This document shows positions 23,050 to 32,147 of a stretch of DNA of 64,000 nt, piece by piece (position 1 is the first letter of the stretch; each line of letters starts with the position of its first letter). The notes beneath the pieces are model-generated. The model made no database searches. It saw nothing but the letters and a program-made list of their open reading frames with translations, and had not been told where the DNA came from. Origin of the DNA: Ampullaceana balthica (Eukaryota; Mollusca; Gastropoda; Lymnaeidae); assembly GCA_944989445.1 (NCBI GenBank), contig CALYLW010000135.1:1420217-1484216 (forward strand). Direction: 5' to 3'. Position numbers and translations under genes: made by a program.

Positions 23050-24000
23050 TCATGGAGCGTAACGTTGCAGTTTGTTGGGCTGGAGTGGACCTCTCAGACC
23101 CTCGAGCCTCTTTTTCCTGGTTAGCAGGTAAACCTGGGGTTTGAGGAAATGAGGTGTCCCAGTGTGGTAGTCGACATGCCTCTTCTTGGCACTGCAGTCA
23201 TCCTCTACGTGGCCTTTTCTGTTGCACCACAGACACACCGTTGTTCGGCGACGGGATTTCCGTTTGTTTGACTTGGGATGTCTGGGTGCTGGTTGACAGT
23301 GGGCAAAGGTGGCGTCCATGACCTCTCGGTGCTGCTGGATTGACTGATGCAGCCTATCTGCCACGGCTGCTACCTGCTGGTAGATGTGGGCCATTAGTTG
23401 TTGTGTCATCTGTGCCCAGTCAGGGGGAGGTGCTGCTGAGAGCTGTGCTGTGGCAGCAACATCCGAGAAATCTTCTCTCATCCACCTCTGGGCCTCTTTG
23501 ACGACGTCTTCGAAAGTGCTGTCAGTGTTTAGTCTGGTGTAGGCTTTCACGTCGCGTCGCAAGGCTGCCGGCTGTAGACCCTGGACAAATGTATCCCGCA
23601 GTGTGTCATCTGCAATGATGCCTGTCCGTGCTGTGTTGGCTAAGGCGAAAAGACTACGCATATTGACCACATAGTCCCCTACCGTCTCACCTAAGCCCTG
23701 ATGCCGTTTGTAGAAAGCGGAGGCCAGGGTGGTTCCATCACGTTGTTCACCCCACTTATCTACTAAGATACGCAACAGTTTGTCCGGGGTGTTGATCTCC
23801 TCCGATTCCCGGTCCAACATTTCCTGGCGGGCACGTCCCTCTAAGGCGCCCAGGATCCATATGACTGCTGAGGCAGGGGGCATGGGCTGCAACTGCAGGA
23901 GCAATTGAACTTCTTTGACAAATTGCTCCGCTCCATTATCTCCCGTAAACCGTGGTAGTTTTGGAGGCCGGTTTATCTGGAGCTGCTCCACTTGTTCCAT
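23050..24000 (-). CDS. gag: Retrotransposon Gag with CCHC zinc knuckle
   Basis: A 316-residue Ty3/gypsy-type Gag that would form the particle and package element RNA. The start is the first ATG (24000); the frame stays open 28 codons further upstream but only through the leader and primer-site region. A capsid-like region covers roughly residues 15-180 (LPRFTGDNGAEQFV, YKRHQGLGETVGDYV, FVQGLQPAALRRDV). A helical Gln/Ala-rich stretch at 195-230 is followed by a basic patch (KSNKRKSRRR, 244-252) and a zinc knuckle with Cys256, Cys259, His264 and Cys269 (CLWCNRKGHVEDDC), which should bind RNA. The frame ends about 40 residues later. It appears intact and might act in trans with a full-length relative. 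Confidence 0.9.
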   Translation of the reverse strand: MEQVEQLQINRPPKLPRFTGDNGAEQFVKEVQLLLQLQPMPPASAVIWILGALEGRARQEMLDRESEEINTPDKLLRILVDKWGEQRDGTTLASAFYKRHQGLGETVGDYVVNMRSLFALANTARTGIIADDTLRDTFVQGLQPAALRRDVKAYTRLNTDSTFEDVVKEAQRWMREDFSDVAATAQLSAAPPPDWAQMTQQLMAHIYQQVAAVADRLHQSIQQHREVMDATFAHCQPAPRHPKSNKRKSRRRTTVCLWCNRKGHVEDDCSAKKRHVDYHTGTPHFLKPQVYLLTRKKRLEGLRGPLQPNKLQRYAP

Positions 24001-24086
24001 ATTTTCTGTGTCCTTTGGAAAACCTAACACAAATAACTTTAATTTAACAACTATCCTCACTTGTGACCCTGCTCGTAGCGCCAAAC

Positions 24087-24312
24087 TGTAGCCGTGTGTA
24101 GACTTATAATATACAGTATTTCAAGTCAAACAATAAGGTGGAGGATTATAGCCATCAAAGTTTATTTGTTTTTATAATTTAGAAACCGAACACTTTTAAC
24201 GTTGGAACCGGAACTCTCCAAACGCACCCACACGTCACCCAGTCACTCCTCTCCAGTGCATCCCGGTGCGGTGCACATGGTGCGGCGCTGTGTGGGTGTT
24301 CACACTACTACA
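24087..24312 (-). repeat. LTR (5' LTR on the coding strand)
   Basis: 226 bp, ends TG...CA. The adjoining minus-strand sequence TTTGGCGCTACGAGCAGGG fits a tRNA primer-binding site beginning TGG; the tRNA was not identified. Confidence 0.92.
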
Positions 24313-24404
24313 CGTGAACAATATGTGTAAGGACACACTACAAACGTGAACAATATGTGTAAGGACACACTAAAAACGTGAACAATATGTGTAAGGACAC
24401 ACTA
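24313..24404. repeat. 32-bp minisatellite, right block
   Basis: About three more units of the 32-bp repeat (CAATATGTGTAAGGACACAC), continuing the left block after the LTR element. Immediately after it, at 24419-24440, the plus strand reads TTNKNN, matching the LINE family A text expected next. Confidence 0.9.
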
Positions 24405-24930
24405 CAAACATGAAAAAAACTACAAATAAAAACAACCCCTTAAAAACAAAGTTTTTGACTATAAATCCCTTATATATGAGACAGAACTAAAAGTATTGAT
24501 TATGTTCCAACGCGAAAAACATTTACAGCCTGAAACTGAGTCAATTCCACCTGGTTAAAACACGAGATGTGTTCACCGATGGCTGGCGTGAAGCCAAGTG
24601 ACCCGTAAAATGTAAACAATAGCGACTTGTACATATAGTTTTATATAGATAAACTAAAAATGCATTAATTTAATTACGTAAGTTCGATCGATCTGAAATT
24701 TTGATACGATGCATTGTTAGGTGACACGAGTCCATGTGCCAAATTTCAGCTCGATGGCATCACGGGAAGTGGGTCATTTTTGACTTTTGTTTTTCCGCCC
24801 GCCCGACAACGAACGACAGACAAAGAGAGAGAGAGACGGCGGTGAAGTTAATATAAGGGATTTAAAAAACCTTTCTTCATATTTTTTTTCTTTCTTCTCT
24901 ACCATTACACATCGGTAGTATAAAACTAGT
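24405..24930. other. Non-coding, AT-rich repeat-like stretch
   Basis: Starts with a short LINE family A remnant (about 24419-24440). It continues with no gene, including a patch near 24735-24775 (CCAAATTTCAGCTCGATGGC) and an AGAGAGAG run near 24821-24835, both of a style seen in dispersed invertebrate repeats. Confidence 0.45.
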
Positions 24931-25205
24931 AGTATTCCAACTAAGAAGTCCCTCAAGACTGCATTTAAGACGCATCTTTTCAAAATGTATTTACAAAATT
25001 AAAGAAACAACATTTGTTTTAATGATTAACGTAGCTTGTGTGTAATGTACTGTCCTTTATGTTGTTATTATGGTATGAATGGTTATTTAATTATTATATG
25101 TATGTTATGATCTCCATGTAAAGCGCTGTGAGCACGGTTCCTTGCTGGGATACAGCAGTATATAAATTATCAATTTATTATTATTATTATTACTATTATT
25201 ATATT
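24931..25205 (+). mobile_element. LINE 3' end with (TTA)n tail
   Basis: The plus strand at 24943-25002 reads KSLKTAFKTHLF and ends MYLQN-stop, matching the usual last residues of CR1/L2-like LINE proteins. The 3' region contains GTAAAGCGCTGTGAGCACG and GTATATAAATT, text common near the 3' ends of such LINEs, and closes with (TTA)n at 25175-25200. Everything upstream is missing. Family assignment is from recalled sequence style. Confidence 0.6.
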
Positions 25206-25218
25206 GAACTAGAAGCCG

Positions 25219-25723
25219 CACGGCGTAGCATACGCCGCAGACTTGCTCATGGAGAGTGCAAAGAAAATTGAGAAAGAACGGACACAAACAACAGCACGAA
25301 GAAATCAAAACAACGCGAGTGGACGTCGGTTGGGGGGGGGACTGCCAACTCATTGTTTATTTTCGAGACATTTTCAGGCGAAATTCGGTACACCCCTAAC
25401 TTCTATGAAGTCAGCTGTAAAACGATAATCAGTTTAAAATCGGAGTTACATAATCGATAATCGGTTTTCCATAAAAAAACACGCAATTAACAACTCTAAA
25501 TATGACTAACCCTCACTAGGATCGGCCAAACAAAGTTTATGTTTAAGGAATGGTAGTAATAAATGGGAGTCAGTTAACAACAACCTCAGTGTGCATATCT
25601 TTACGTTTACTCGCTATTTTTTATTTACTTAGTGCTGCTTTTTGTGTCTGTACTCTCACCCCCCCCCCAAATGTTCTTTGCAATGTCTATGATGAGCAAG
25701 TCTGCGGCGTATGCTACGCCGCG
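25219..25723. repeat. Inverted-repeat (fold-back) pair
   Basis: A 30-nt sequence at 25221-25250 is perfectly inverted at 25692-25721 (core CGGCGTAGCATACGCCGCAG); similarity extends weakly outward and to a nearby GCAAAGAA/TTCTTTGC pair. The core is itself a hairpin (GGCGTA-GCA-TACGCC). A degenerate third copy, GGCGTATACTACGC, lies near 25832. The 440 bp between the arms has no gene. It may be a fold-back/MITE-type element or two opposed copies of a dispersed repeat. Confidence 0.7.
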
Positions 25724-25913
25724 GGTCTCTCCAGAGTTCCTTCTGTTCATTCACTCACAGTCGTTTGCCCAAACCCACCCCATTTTGACAACTGTGTCTT
25801 TCAGGAAGTCTTCACCCGTCACTAAATCATTAGTGGCGTATACTACGCTGTGGATCAGCTAGTGTTGGCAATAAAGGGGTAAAAAACGGACATTTTTAAA
25901 AATTAAAAAAAAA
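25724..25913. other. Non-coding spacer ending in an A-run
   Basis: No gene. Nine consecutive A at 25905-25913 lie directly beyond the 3' end of the minus-strand tRNA-like sequence; as T9 on that strand they would serve as an RNA polymerase III terminator. Confidence 0.5.
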
Positions 25914-25977
25914 TGTTTTCTCGGGGGCTTGAACCCAGTACCTCCCCGTATGAGGCGGACGGGATAACCAGTACACT
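25914..25977 (-). pseudogene. tRNA-Val-like sequence, 3' part, split by a retrotransposon
   Basis: On the minus strand this reads as most of a tRNA resembling tRNA-Val: a D-loop like TGGTTATC, an anticodon arm with loop CTCATAC (CAT where valine tRNA has CAC), then GGGTTCAAGCCC as T arm/B box, followed by T9. The 5' part (TAGTGT and a poor acceptor strand) lies past the LTR element at about 32459-32471. If the element is mentally removed, the D, anticodon and T arms fit with 4/5 pairs in the last two, but only 4/7 acceptor pairs form. It is therefore a degenerate tRNA gene or SINE head rather than a working tRNA. The tRNA-Val comparison is from memory. Confidence 0.55.
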
Positions 25978-26286
25978 TGTAACGATAACTTTATATTTCT
26001 CTTTCTATGTAGGCGTTCTCACAATAATTAATCTTGTGTACAATAATTCACTGAAGAATTCGTTTATCCAAAACAACTTTAATATATATATATATATATA
26101 CACACAGATATAATTTGAGGTAATATAACGTGGAAATCTTGATTCATTTATCACACTATCTTCCTCGACGGAAGTCTACACACAACTGTTTGCCCAACAC
26201 TTTCAACCAATCGGAATGCTCCTTTCTTCCCGCGTCCACCATTCATGTGACCTTACGTCACAAAATTATGTTAATCAGATGTGACA
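25978..26286 (-). repeat. LTR of the Gmr1-like element (3' LTR)
   Basis: 309 bp, TGTAACG...TGTGACA. It differs from the other LTR by two substitutions and two bases of a TA microsatellite, so insertion was recent. A small open frame present in both LTRs is not a gene. Confidence 0.95.
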
Positions 26287-26875
26287 TTCACCCCCATCCT
26301 TCAAAAAAAATGTCTATGAAATACAACATTTTTGGTCTTCATAAAATCAAATCAATCTATATCTATATTCAAATTTCAAATATTTATCATCAATGAACAT
26401 TCATTTTCTTACATTCAACTTCTGGATATAAAATCAATAAGAAAAAATCTGTAGGACTGCAACAGTCTAAACATAAGAAATAATGAGAAAAAAATCTGTA
26501 GAACTGCAACAGTCTTAACATAAGAAATAATGAGAAAAATATGTAGAACTGCAACCGTCTACCTGTGCTGAAAAAATGAAAATGGACTTTTAAACACATC
26601 TGTAATTTTGTGTAATTAAAATATTTAAACACTCAATATTATTAAAATTAACTAATAATCCAATGGAATTCAAACACTGTTCCTTGTCCATTGTTCAACA
26701 AATAAAAATATTAATATTCCATTGTTCAACAAATAAAAATATTAATATAACTACAGTCTCTGTTTGTATCCTTCAGGAATTCACAGACTAATGTTAAAAT
26801 AGTTTCTTATTTTTATCATTTAGTAATTCACAGAATGTCTTTTTAATACAGTCTCTGGTTTTATCAGTTAGGAGT
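26287..26875 (-). other. 3' non-coding region of the Gmr1-like element
   Basis: Lies between the pol stop and the 3' LTR. It carries short tandem repeats: a ~54-bp unit (CTGTAGAACTGCAACAGTCT) at 26440-26567, a 31-bp unit twice (CCATTGTTCAACAAATAAAA) at 26688-26748, and related CACAGA/CAGTCTCT units at 26752-26885. No env-like frame. Confidence 0.75.
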
Positions 26876-29665
26876 TCACAGAGTGTCTTTATTTATTGTC
26901 ATTCTACTTAATATGTCTGTAACCACATTGTCCTTTCCCTTCACAGGTTTAATGTCAAATTTATAGTCGGCTAATAGCATAGCCCAACGATTCACTTTGG
27001 CGTTGCTGATCTTCTTCTTGTTGAATGCCACAAGTGGTTTGTGGTCTGTTAGAAGAGTGAATGTTCTACCTAGAAGGTATTTTTGAAGTTTTTGTAGAGC
27101 CCACACTATGGCTAGACATTCTCTCTCTATGGTGCTGTAGTTACACTCTGTTTTGGTCAAGTTTCTGCTAAGATACTGTATAGGATGTAGGATACCATCA
27201 TGTTCTTGCATGCGGCACGCTCCTAATGCAATGGACGATGCATCGGTAGAAACAATGAAAGGTTTGTCCCATTGAGGTGTAACTAAGATGGGTTTCTTCC
27301 TGAATGCCTCCTGAATGTTCTCTAATGCGTTGAGGCAATCTCCTGGAAATTGAAATTGTCTAATATCTTTGGTTTTTGTAACTTCTGTTAATGGATGAAC
27401 TATTTCTGCATAATTTGCAATAAAAGGTCTGTAAAAGTTACATAGTCCCAGCAGGGCTTGCACTTGTTTTTTAGATTTTGGGACAGACGGATTAAATATC
27501 TTGTTTTCATTTTCTGCAGTGGGAGTGACTGCACCGCCTCCTATTCTGTATCCCAAAAAATCTATATACTTCTTTCCAATGTTGATCTTTTCTGGTGAGA
27601 TTGTCACATTATGTTTCTTGAGTCTATCCAGTACAGCTTCAAGTGTATGGATATGTGATTCCCAATCTTTAGTGTGGATGCATATATCGTCGACATAATG
27701 TACCACATTTGGAATTCCTTTTAGCATCACTTTCATAAATCTGCTAAAAGTGGCCGTACTGTTGACCAGTCCAAATGGCATTACTAACCATTCATACACC
27801 TCATCCATGGCTATGAATGCAGTGTATTTTATAGAATCAGGATCCATGTTAATCTGCCAAAAACCTCTGTTTAAGTCAAATGTAGTGAATATTCTGGAAG
27901 TACCAATTATGTCTATAATGTCTCTTGGGTCTCCAATAGGTTCATGGTCCAATTTTGTAATATTATTCAACTGTCTGTAGTCACAGCACAGTCGAATCTT
28001 TCCATTCTTCTTTTTTACTATGACAGTTGGTGAGGTATAGTTAGCTTCAACTGCTTTTCTTATTTTCTTTTCCTTAAGTAGGTAGTCAATTTCTTGCCTT
28101 ACTGTGTCTCTATGTGCCATTGGAATAGGGTATACTTTGGTCTTGAAGGGTTCATGTTCCAATACTTGTATCTTGTGAGTCACAGTTTTTGTGTTTCCTG
28201 TTTCTTTTGTTATGACACCTTTGTATTTTTGAAAAATTTTGATCACTCTGTGTTTCATATTATCTGGTATGTCAGATGATATTTTTTCACTGTCAAGACT
28301 GTTCATTTTCATTGCATTGTCATTTTCATCATTTACCTTGATGATGACATTAACAGTTTGCTTTCCTTCTTTATTGTCATCATATGTTCTTAGTTTGTCA
28401 ATATGTAATTTTTTCACATGTCCTTTGATATTGACACTATATGTGACATCACTAAGTTTCTCTTCAATGTTGTAGGGACCTTCCCATGTGATTTCATTCT
28501 TTGCGTTTGGTAACAATACTAAGACTTGTTGTTCAGGCTCAAATGTGATCAAATGTCTGTGTCTATTTTTGATTTCTCTATGTCTTGTACTTTGCTTGAT
28601 TAGTCTTTGTTTTGCTGCTTCAATACTGTAAAGTATTTTATCTCTAGTGTCTGACATCAGCTGGTATCTGTCCTGTATGGCATCTTGTTTACTTATAAGC
28701 CTTTCTTTGAAATTCTTTAAGGGACTTGCAGGGTTTTGGCCAAACATTAACTCAAAAGGACTAAAGCCAGTGCTTTCATGTTTGCTGATGTTGTATGCAA
28801 ACAGTACTAAGGGTAAATATTCATGCCATCAGTCCTCATGGTCCACTGTCACCTTTAATAGCATATTCTTGATGGTTTTGTTTAGTCTTTCAATCACTCC
28901 ATTTGACTGTGGATGGTACACTGTGCTGTGTACTTGTGTAATGTTTAACATTTTCATAATGGCTTGTGTCATCTGACCCTTGAATTGGCTGCCATTGTCC
29001 GACAGAAGTGTTTGAGGGAAACCATATCTGCTAAAAACATTGAGTAATGCGTTGCATATATTTTCTGCATCTATTCGCTTCAGTGGGATAGCTTCACCCC
29101 ATCTGGTGGCTATGTCCACTATGGTTAGAGCATACATATGTTTCTTCTTTGACATCTTTTTGAATGGTCCTATCAGGTCTATGGCAATTTTCTCGAATAA
29201 GAAGTTTGCCTTGTCAGATGAGTGTATGGGTGCTGTGTGCCTCCCATCTTTGGGATTATGTCGTAGACACACTGTACATGCCTTGATGTATTCTTTTATC
29301 TGCCTTGCCATTTTAGGCCAGTAAAAGTTTTCTGCTATTGTAGTAATTGTTTTCTTGGCGCCCATATGTCCGCCTAAAGGACTGTCATGTGTCATTTTGA
29401 TAATGGTTTCCTGTAACTTTTTGGGAAGAACCACTCTTTTGCACGTACCTTCCTGTGCAATGTTTATTAATATGCCTTTATCTAGCTTGTAATTTTTGTT
29501 GTGGCCTGTTTCATTGTCTTTGATAAGTTTCATTTTTATTTCCCTGATTGTGTTATCTTCTTCTTGTAGTTGTTTGAATTCTTGTTTGTACAGTAGCACA
29601 TACTTGATGGTTGTTGTCATGCCAGGCCTTGTATACTTCATCAGTATTGTCCACCACACCTTCAA
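26876..29665 (-). pseudogene. pol: pol: integrase, reverse transcriptase, RNase H (one stop)
   Basis: One reading frame broken only by a TGA at 28829-28831, at a position where Trp would fit (DHED-stop-WHEYLP). Upstream block (278 codons): integrase zinc domain His93, His100, Cys130, Cys133; DDE catalytic residues Asp163, Asp223 and Glu259, with the D-E spacing of 35. Downstream block (623 codons from 28747): integrase C-terminal domain at ~66-122 (WEGPYNIEEKLSDVTYSV); RT at ~195-405 with motif A Asp291 (FDLNRGFWQI) and catalytic YVDD at 351-354; RNase H at ~498-615 with STDAS, ERECLAI and LTDHK. It would copy element RNA and insert the DNA. Integrase lies before RT. Pol begins in the frame +1 to protease and overlaps it. 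No ATG suits the start, so expression would need frameshifting. Confidence 0.93.
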
Positions 29666-30272
29666 TGTTCCCTATAATAAGATCACAAATGGCGTCTTGT
29701 AAGACTCTGGCTCTAACTTTACCATGAAGCCAGGGTGAGTTGATGGTGAAAATTGCAGTTGGAACCTCTCTCTTTGTGCCATCAGCCATTATCAGTGTGT
29801 CTTTTTTCCCATCATACTCTTCTTCTTTCACCATCTTATCACGGACTACAATTGTTGTGCATCCAGTGTCACGAAGACACATACACTTTCGATCATTGAT
29901 GTACACTGGGTAACATTTCAGTGTGCCATGATCCTTGATAGTGGCCACAGTACTACTAGATTGTGATTCTTCTTGTTTCATTATTCCTTTATTATCTCCC
30001 TCTTGGTGGTCATTCCTTCTCCAGGGTTGATCATGATTTCTGTATCTGGAGTCATGATTGTATCTGCCTCTCCATGATCTTCTACCTTTGCTTTCAAAAT
30101 GACCTTGTCTTGAACTTTCTTCTGTTTTCTTTCTTATAGGGCTGCCATTAGGTGACACCCTATTTGGTTGTCCTTTATTGTGGTAACACTGCTTCGCCAT
30201 ATGTCCTGGCTTGTTACAGTACCAGCAAATAGTTTGTCTGTTGCCTTGGTTTGGCAGACTCTGGTTTCTCAT
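29553..30272 (-). CDS. Zinc knuckle and aspartic protease of the Gmr1-like element
   Basis: 239 codons. A CCHC knuckle at Cys16, Cys19, His24 and Cys29 (CWYCNKPGHMAKQC), then a basic Arg/Asn-rich linker (residues 45-100), then a retropepsin-like domain with YPVYINDRK leading to the active-site LRDTGCTT (Asp135) and a later DLIIGN segment. The knuckle normally ends Gag, so this frame is the continuation of the upstream gag. Its ATG overlaps the gag stop as ATGA at 30269-30272, and an A9 run (30281-30289 on the plus strand as T9) upstream would allow a -1 slip from gag into this frame. A chance indel in the homopolymer is equally possible. Downstream it overlaps pol by about 110 bp. Confidence 0.88.
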   Translation of the reverse strand: MRNQSLPNQGNRQTICWYCNKPGHMAKQCYHNKGQPNRVSPNGSPIRKKTEESSRQGHFESKGRRSWRGRYNHDSRYRNHDQPWRRNDHQEGDNKGIMKQEESQSSSTVATIKDHGTLKCYPVYINDRKCMCLRDTGCTTIVVRDKMVKEEEYDGKKDTLIMADGTKREVPTAIFTINSPWLHGKVRARVLQDAICDLIIGNIEGVVDNTDEVYKAWHDNNHQVCATVQTRIQTTTRRR

Positions 30273-31285
30273 ACCTTGCCTTTTTTTTTACTTTTAATTT
30301 GTATTGCTGCAAATATGTCTTGTCTCTTATCCATTTCCACATTCGGATGAGAGTCTTTGAATATTCGTAATGCATTTGTTAGCTCTGCTTGAGTACGAAC
30401 TTTCTTGTCAGTCAAATATGTGAATAGGGTTGGTGTTGCATTTTCTAAAAACTTGTCAATTAACACCATGTCTATTATGGCCTTTGGATTGCTCGTATCT
30501 ATTGCTGTCAGTTCCAGCCATTTTGTTAGTTTGACTTGTGCTTCATGTACTATGATCTGTGGATCTTTGTCCATCTTGATTCTCATTTCATGAAATTCTC
30601 TTCTATAATCATTTTCTGACTTTCCAAAATGACATAGAAGTGCCTTTTTGACATTCTTATATATGCTTTTGTCTTCTTTGGCTATACTGTTATAAGCTTC
30701 AAATGCTTCTCCAGTTAATTGAGTCATCAGTTGTGCTGGCCAATCTTCTTCATTATAGCCTTTCATAGCCATTATGGATTCGAAATAATCCAGATAAACA
30801 TCCATTTTTTCTTTTTGGCTATCATATTTTCTTACTTTGATAGTATCCCTTGGTGCTGACCTTCTATTTGTTTCATCACCAGGATTGTGGCCACTACTGT
30901 CTCGCTCCCTTTGTAATTTTAACTTATCGATTGCAAGTTGTTCAATTTCTCTTTTTACTATGAGTCTTTGCATCTCTTCTTCATTAGCAACTCTTTGATT
31001 TTCTTTTTCTTCAGCTTTTCTTCGCTGTTCTTTTTCTTCAGCTATTCTTGCTTTTTCTTCAGCTTCTCTTTGATTTTCTTTTTCTTCAGCTTTTCTTCGC
31101 TGTTCTTTTTCTTCAGCTATTCTTGCTTTTTCTTCAGCTTCTCTTTGATTTTCTTTTTCTTCAGCTTTTCTTAGCTGTTCTTTTTCTTCAGCTTCTTTTA
31201 CTTTTTCTTCAATGAAATCTCTCATTTCTTTTCCCTTTAATCCCATCTCTTTAGCTATGGCGGTGAATCTTTCGTAGTAATCCAT
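30269..31285 (-). CDS. gag: Gag of the Gmr1-like element, coiled coil and SCAN-like region
   Basis: 338 residues from the first ATG (31285); the frame is open 11 codons further but only through a TTG. Residues ~24-129 are a highly charged Glu/Lys coiled coil built on a 25-residue repeat (EEKEQRRKAEEKENQREAEE plus KARIA), seen as 75-bp direct repeats near 31000-31190. Residues ~160-205 look like a gypsy capsid N-terminus (YLDYFESIMAMKG, WPAQLMTQLTGEAFEAY). Residues ~227-311 (DYRREFHEMR, LTKWLELTAI, MVLIDKFLENAT) resemble the vertebrate SCAN fold, a domain thought to descend from Gmr1-like Gag. It forms the particle. The frame ends at TGA 30269-30271, just past the A9 slip site. Confidence 0.88.
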   Translation of the reverse strand: MDYYERFTAIAKEMGLKGKEMRDFIEEKVKEAEEKEQLRKAEEKENQREAEEKARIAEEKEQRRKAEEKENQREAEEKARIAEEKEQRRKAEEKENQRVANEEEMQRLIVKREIEQLAIDKLKLQRERDSSGHNPGDETNRRSAPRDTIKVRKYDSQKEKMDVYLDYFESIMAMKGYNEEDWPAQLMTQLTGEAFEAYNSIAKEDKSIYKNVKKALLCHFGKSENDYRREFHEMRIKMDKDPQIIVHEAQVKLTKWLELTAIDTSNPKAIIDMVLIDKFLENATPTLFTYLTDKKVRTQAELTNALRIFKDSHPNVEMDKRQDIFAAIQIKSKKKGKV

Positions 31286-32147
31286 GTTTTGTTTGATTGA
31301 ATAATATGAATCTAGCAATTCGGTAAGGAATGTATGTATATATATTGATAAAGTTATAAATCGTCCAAATGAAAAATCTTGAATTCAAAATGTTAAGTTC
31401 AAATAATTGACACGTCTAAACCATGAAATCTATTTATTGACAAGATGAGACAACAAAAGAATCCTCACACGGGATCTTTAGTATACTTTATATATACGCT
31501 CCCTCAGATTGACAAAATATATTAAATGGTCCGATCGTTTTGAATAAAAGTCACTTGGTTAAAATTTCAATTTTTGAGTAGTTTTTTAAACAATTTAGTT
31601 CACTCCATTAATCCAAAATTGCGATAATCAAACTCTTCACACAATGAATGGATACGAATTCCGTTTCTTTATTTTATACTTCACACCAAGACAGTTAATA
31701 GTCCATAGCTTCTCGGTTCGATGTTATGTTTACAAATATTTCTTGGAATCAACTAGCATTGAGCCTGTTGACGTCACGACCTATATATGTTCACCGTGTG
31801 TCACCATTCAGTAAGCCTACACGACCCAGATTCCAGTACTGTGTAGTATGCTTGTACTGTCGTCGAATGTGACATAGAACCAACTAGTCTGATCCAGTTT
31901 TATACACTGCGGACACGTGCCGATTATGCCGCCATTTTGAAATCTTCTTGTATTTTCATTGAACCATAAAAGTTTATTCACAGCTTCTTACGAACTTGAA
32001 TATTCAAAAAATACTATAGCTGTTATTATTTCTTATTTTAAAGAATACTTTCCTTTTTTTTGGAAATATCCAATACTTATTTCCACGAAACCTCTTTCTT
32101 GAAATCTCTTGTACAGTGTTCACATAGAACTTTTACTTCTGCACCAA
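31286..32147 (-). other. 5' leader of the Gmr1-like element
   Basis: About 860 bp between the 5' LTR and the gag ATG, with no coding signal. The primer-binding-site candidate (minus-strand TTGGTGCAGAAG) is at its outer end, 32130-32147. Packaging signals could lie here but none can be pointed to. Confidence 0.75.

Larger units (their letters stand above)
21901..24312 (-). mobile_element. Gag-only LTR retrotransposon inserted in the 32-bp array
   Basis: A 2412-bp element with two direct LTRs (21901-22128 and 24087-24312) beginning TGTAG and ending CTACTACA. It is flanked by CGTG on both sides (21897-21900 and 24313-24316), a 4-bp target duplication. The coding strand is minus, so the functional 5' LTR is the right one. 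Next to it a TGGCGC primer-binding-site-like sequence is seen on the minus strand. Only gag is intact; protease is a stub, and I see no RT, RNase H or integrase, so it depends on other elements for movement. The LTRs differ at about eight sites and a 2-bp indel, so it is older than the element at 25978-32458. Confidence 0.93.

Noticed and set aside
26130..26396. Small frame starting MEILIHLSHY, also at 32302-32484
   Set aside because: Both copies lie within the LTRs of one retrotransposon, which explains the duplication without a gene.
27501..31174. Plus-strand open frames of 60-109 codons across the Gmr1-like element
   Set aside because: They are shadows of the minus-strand gag-pol genes, including a Phe/Ser-rich frame opposite the Gag coiled coil.
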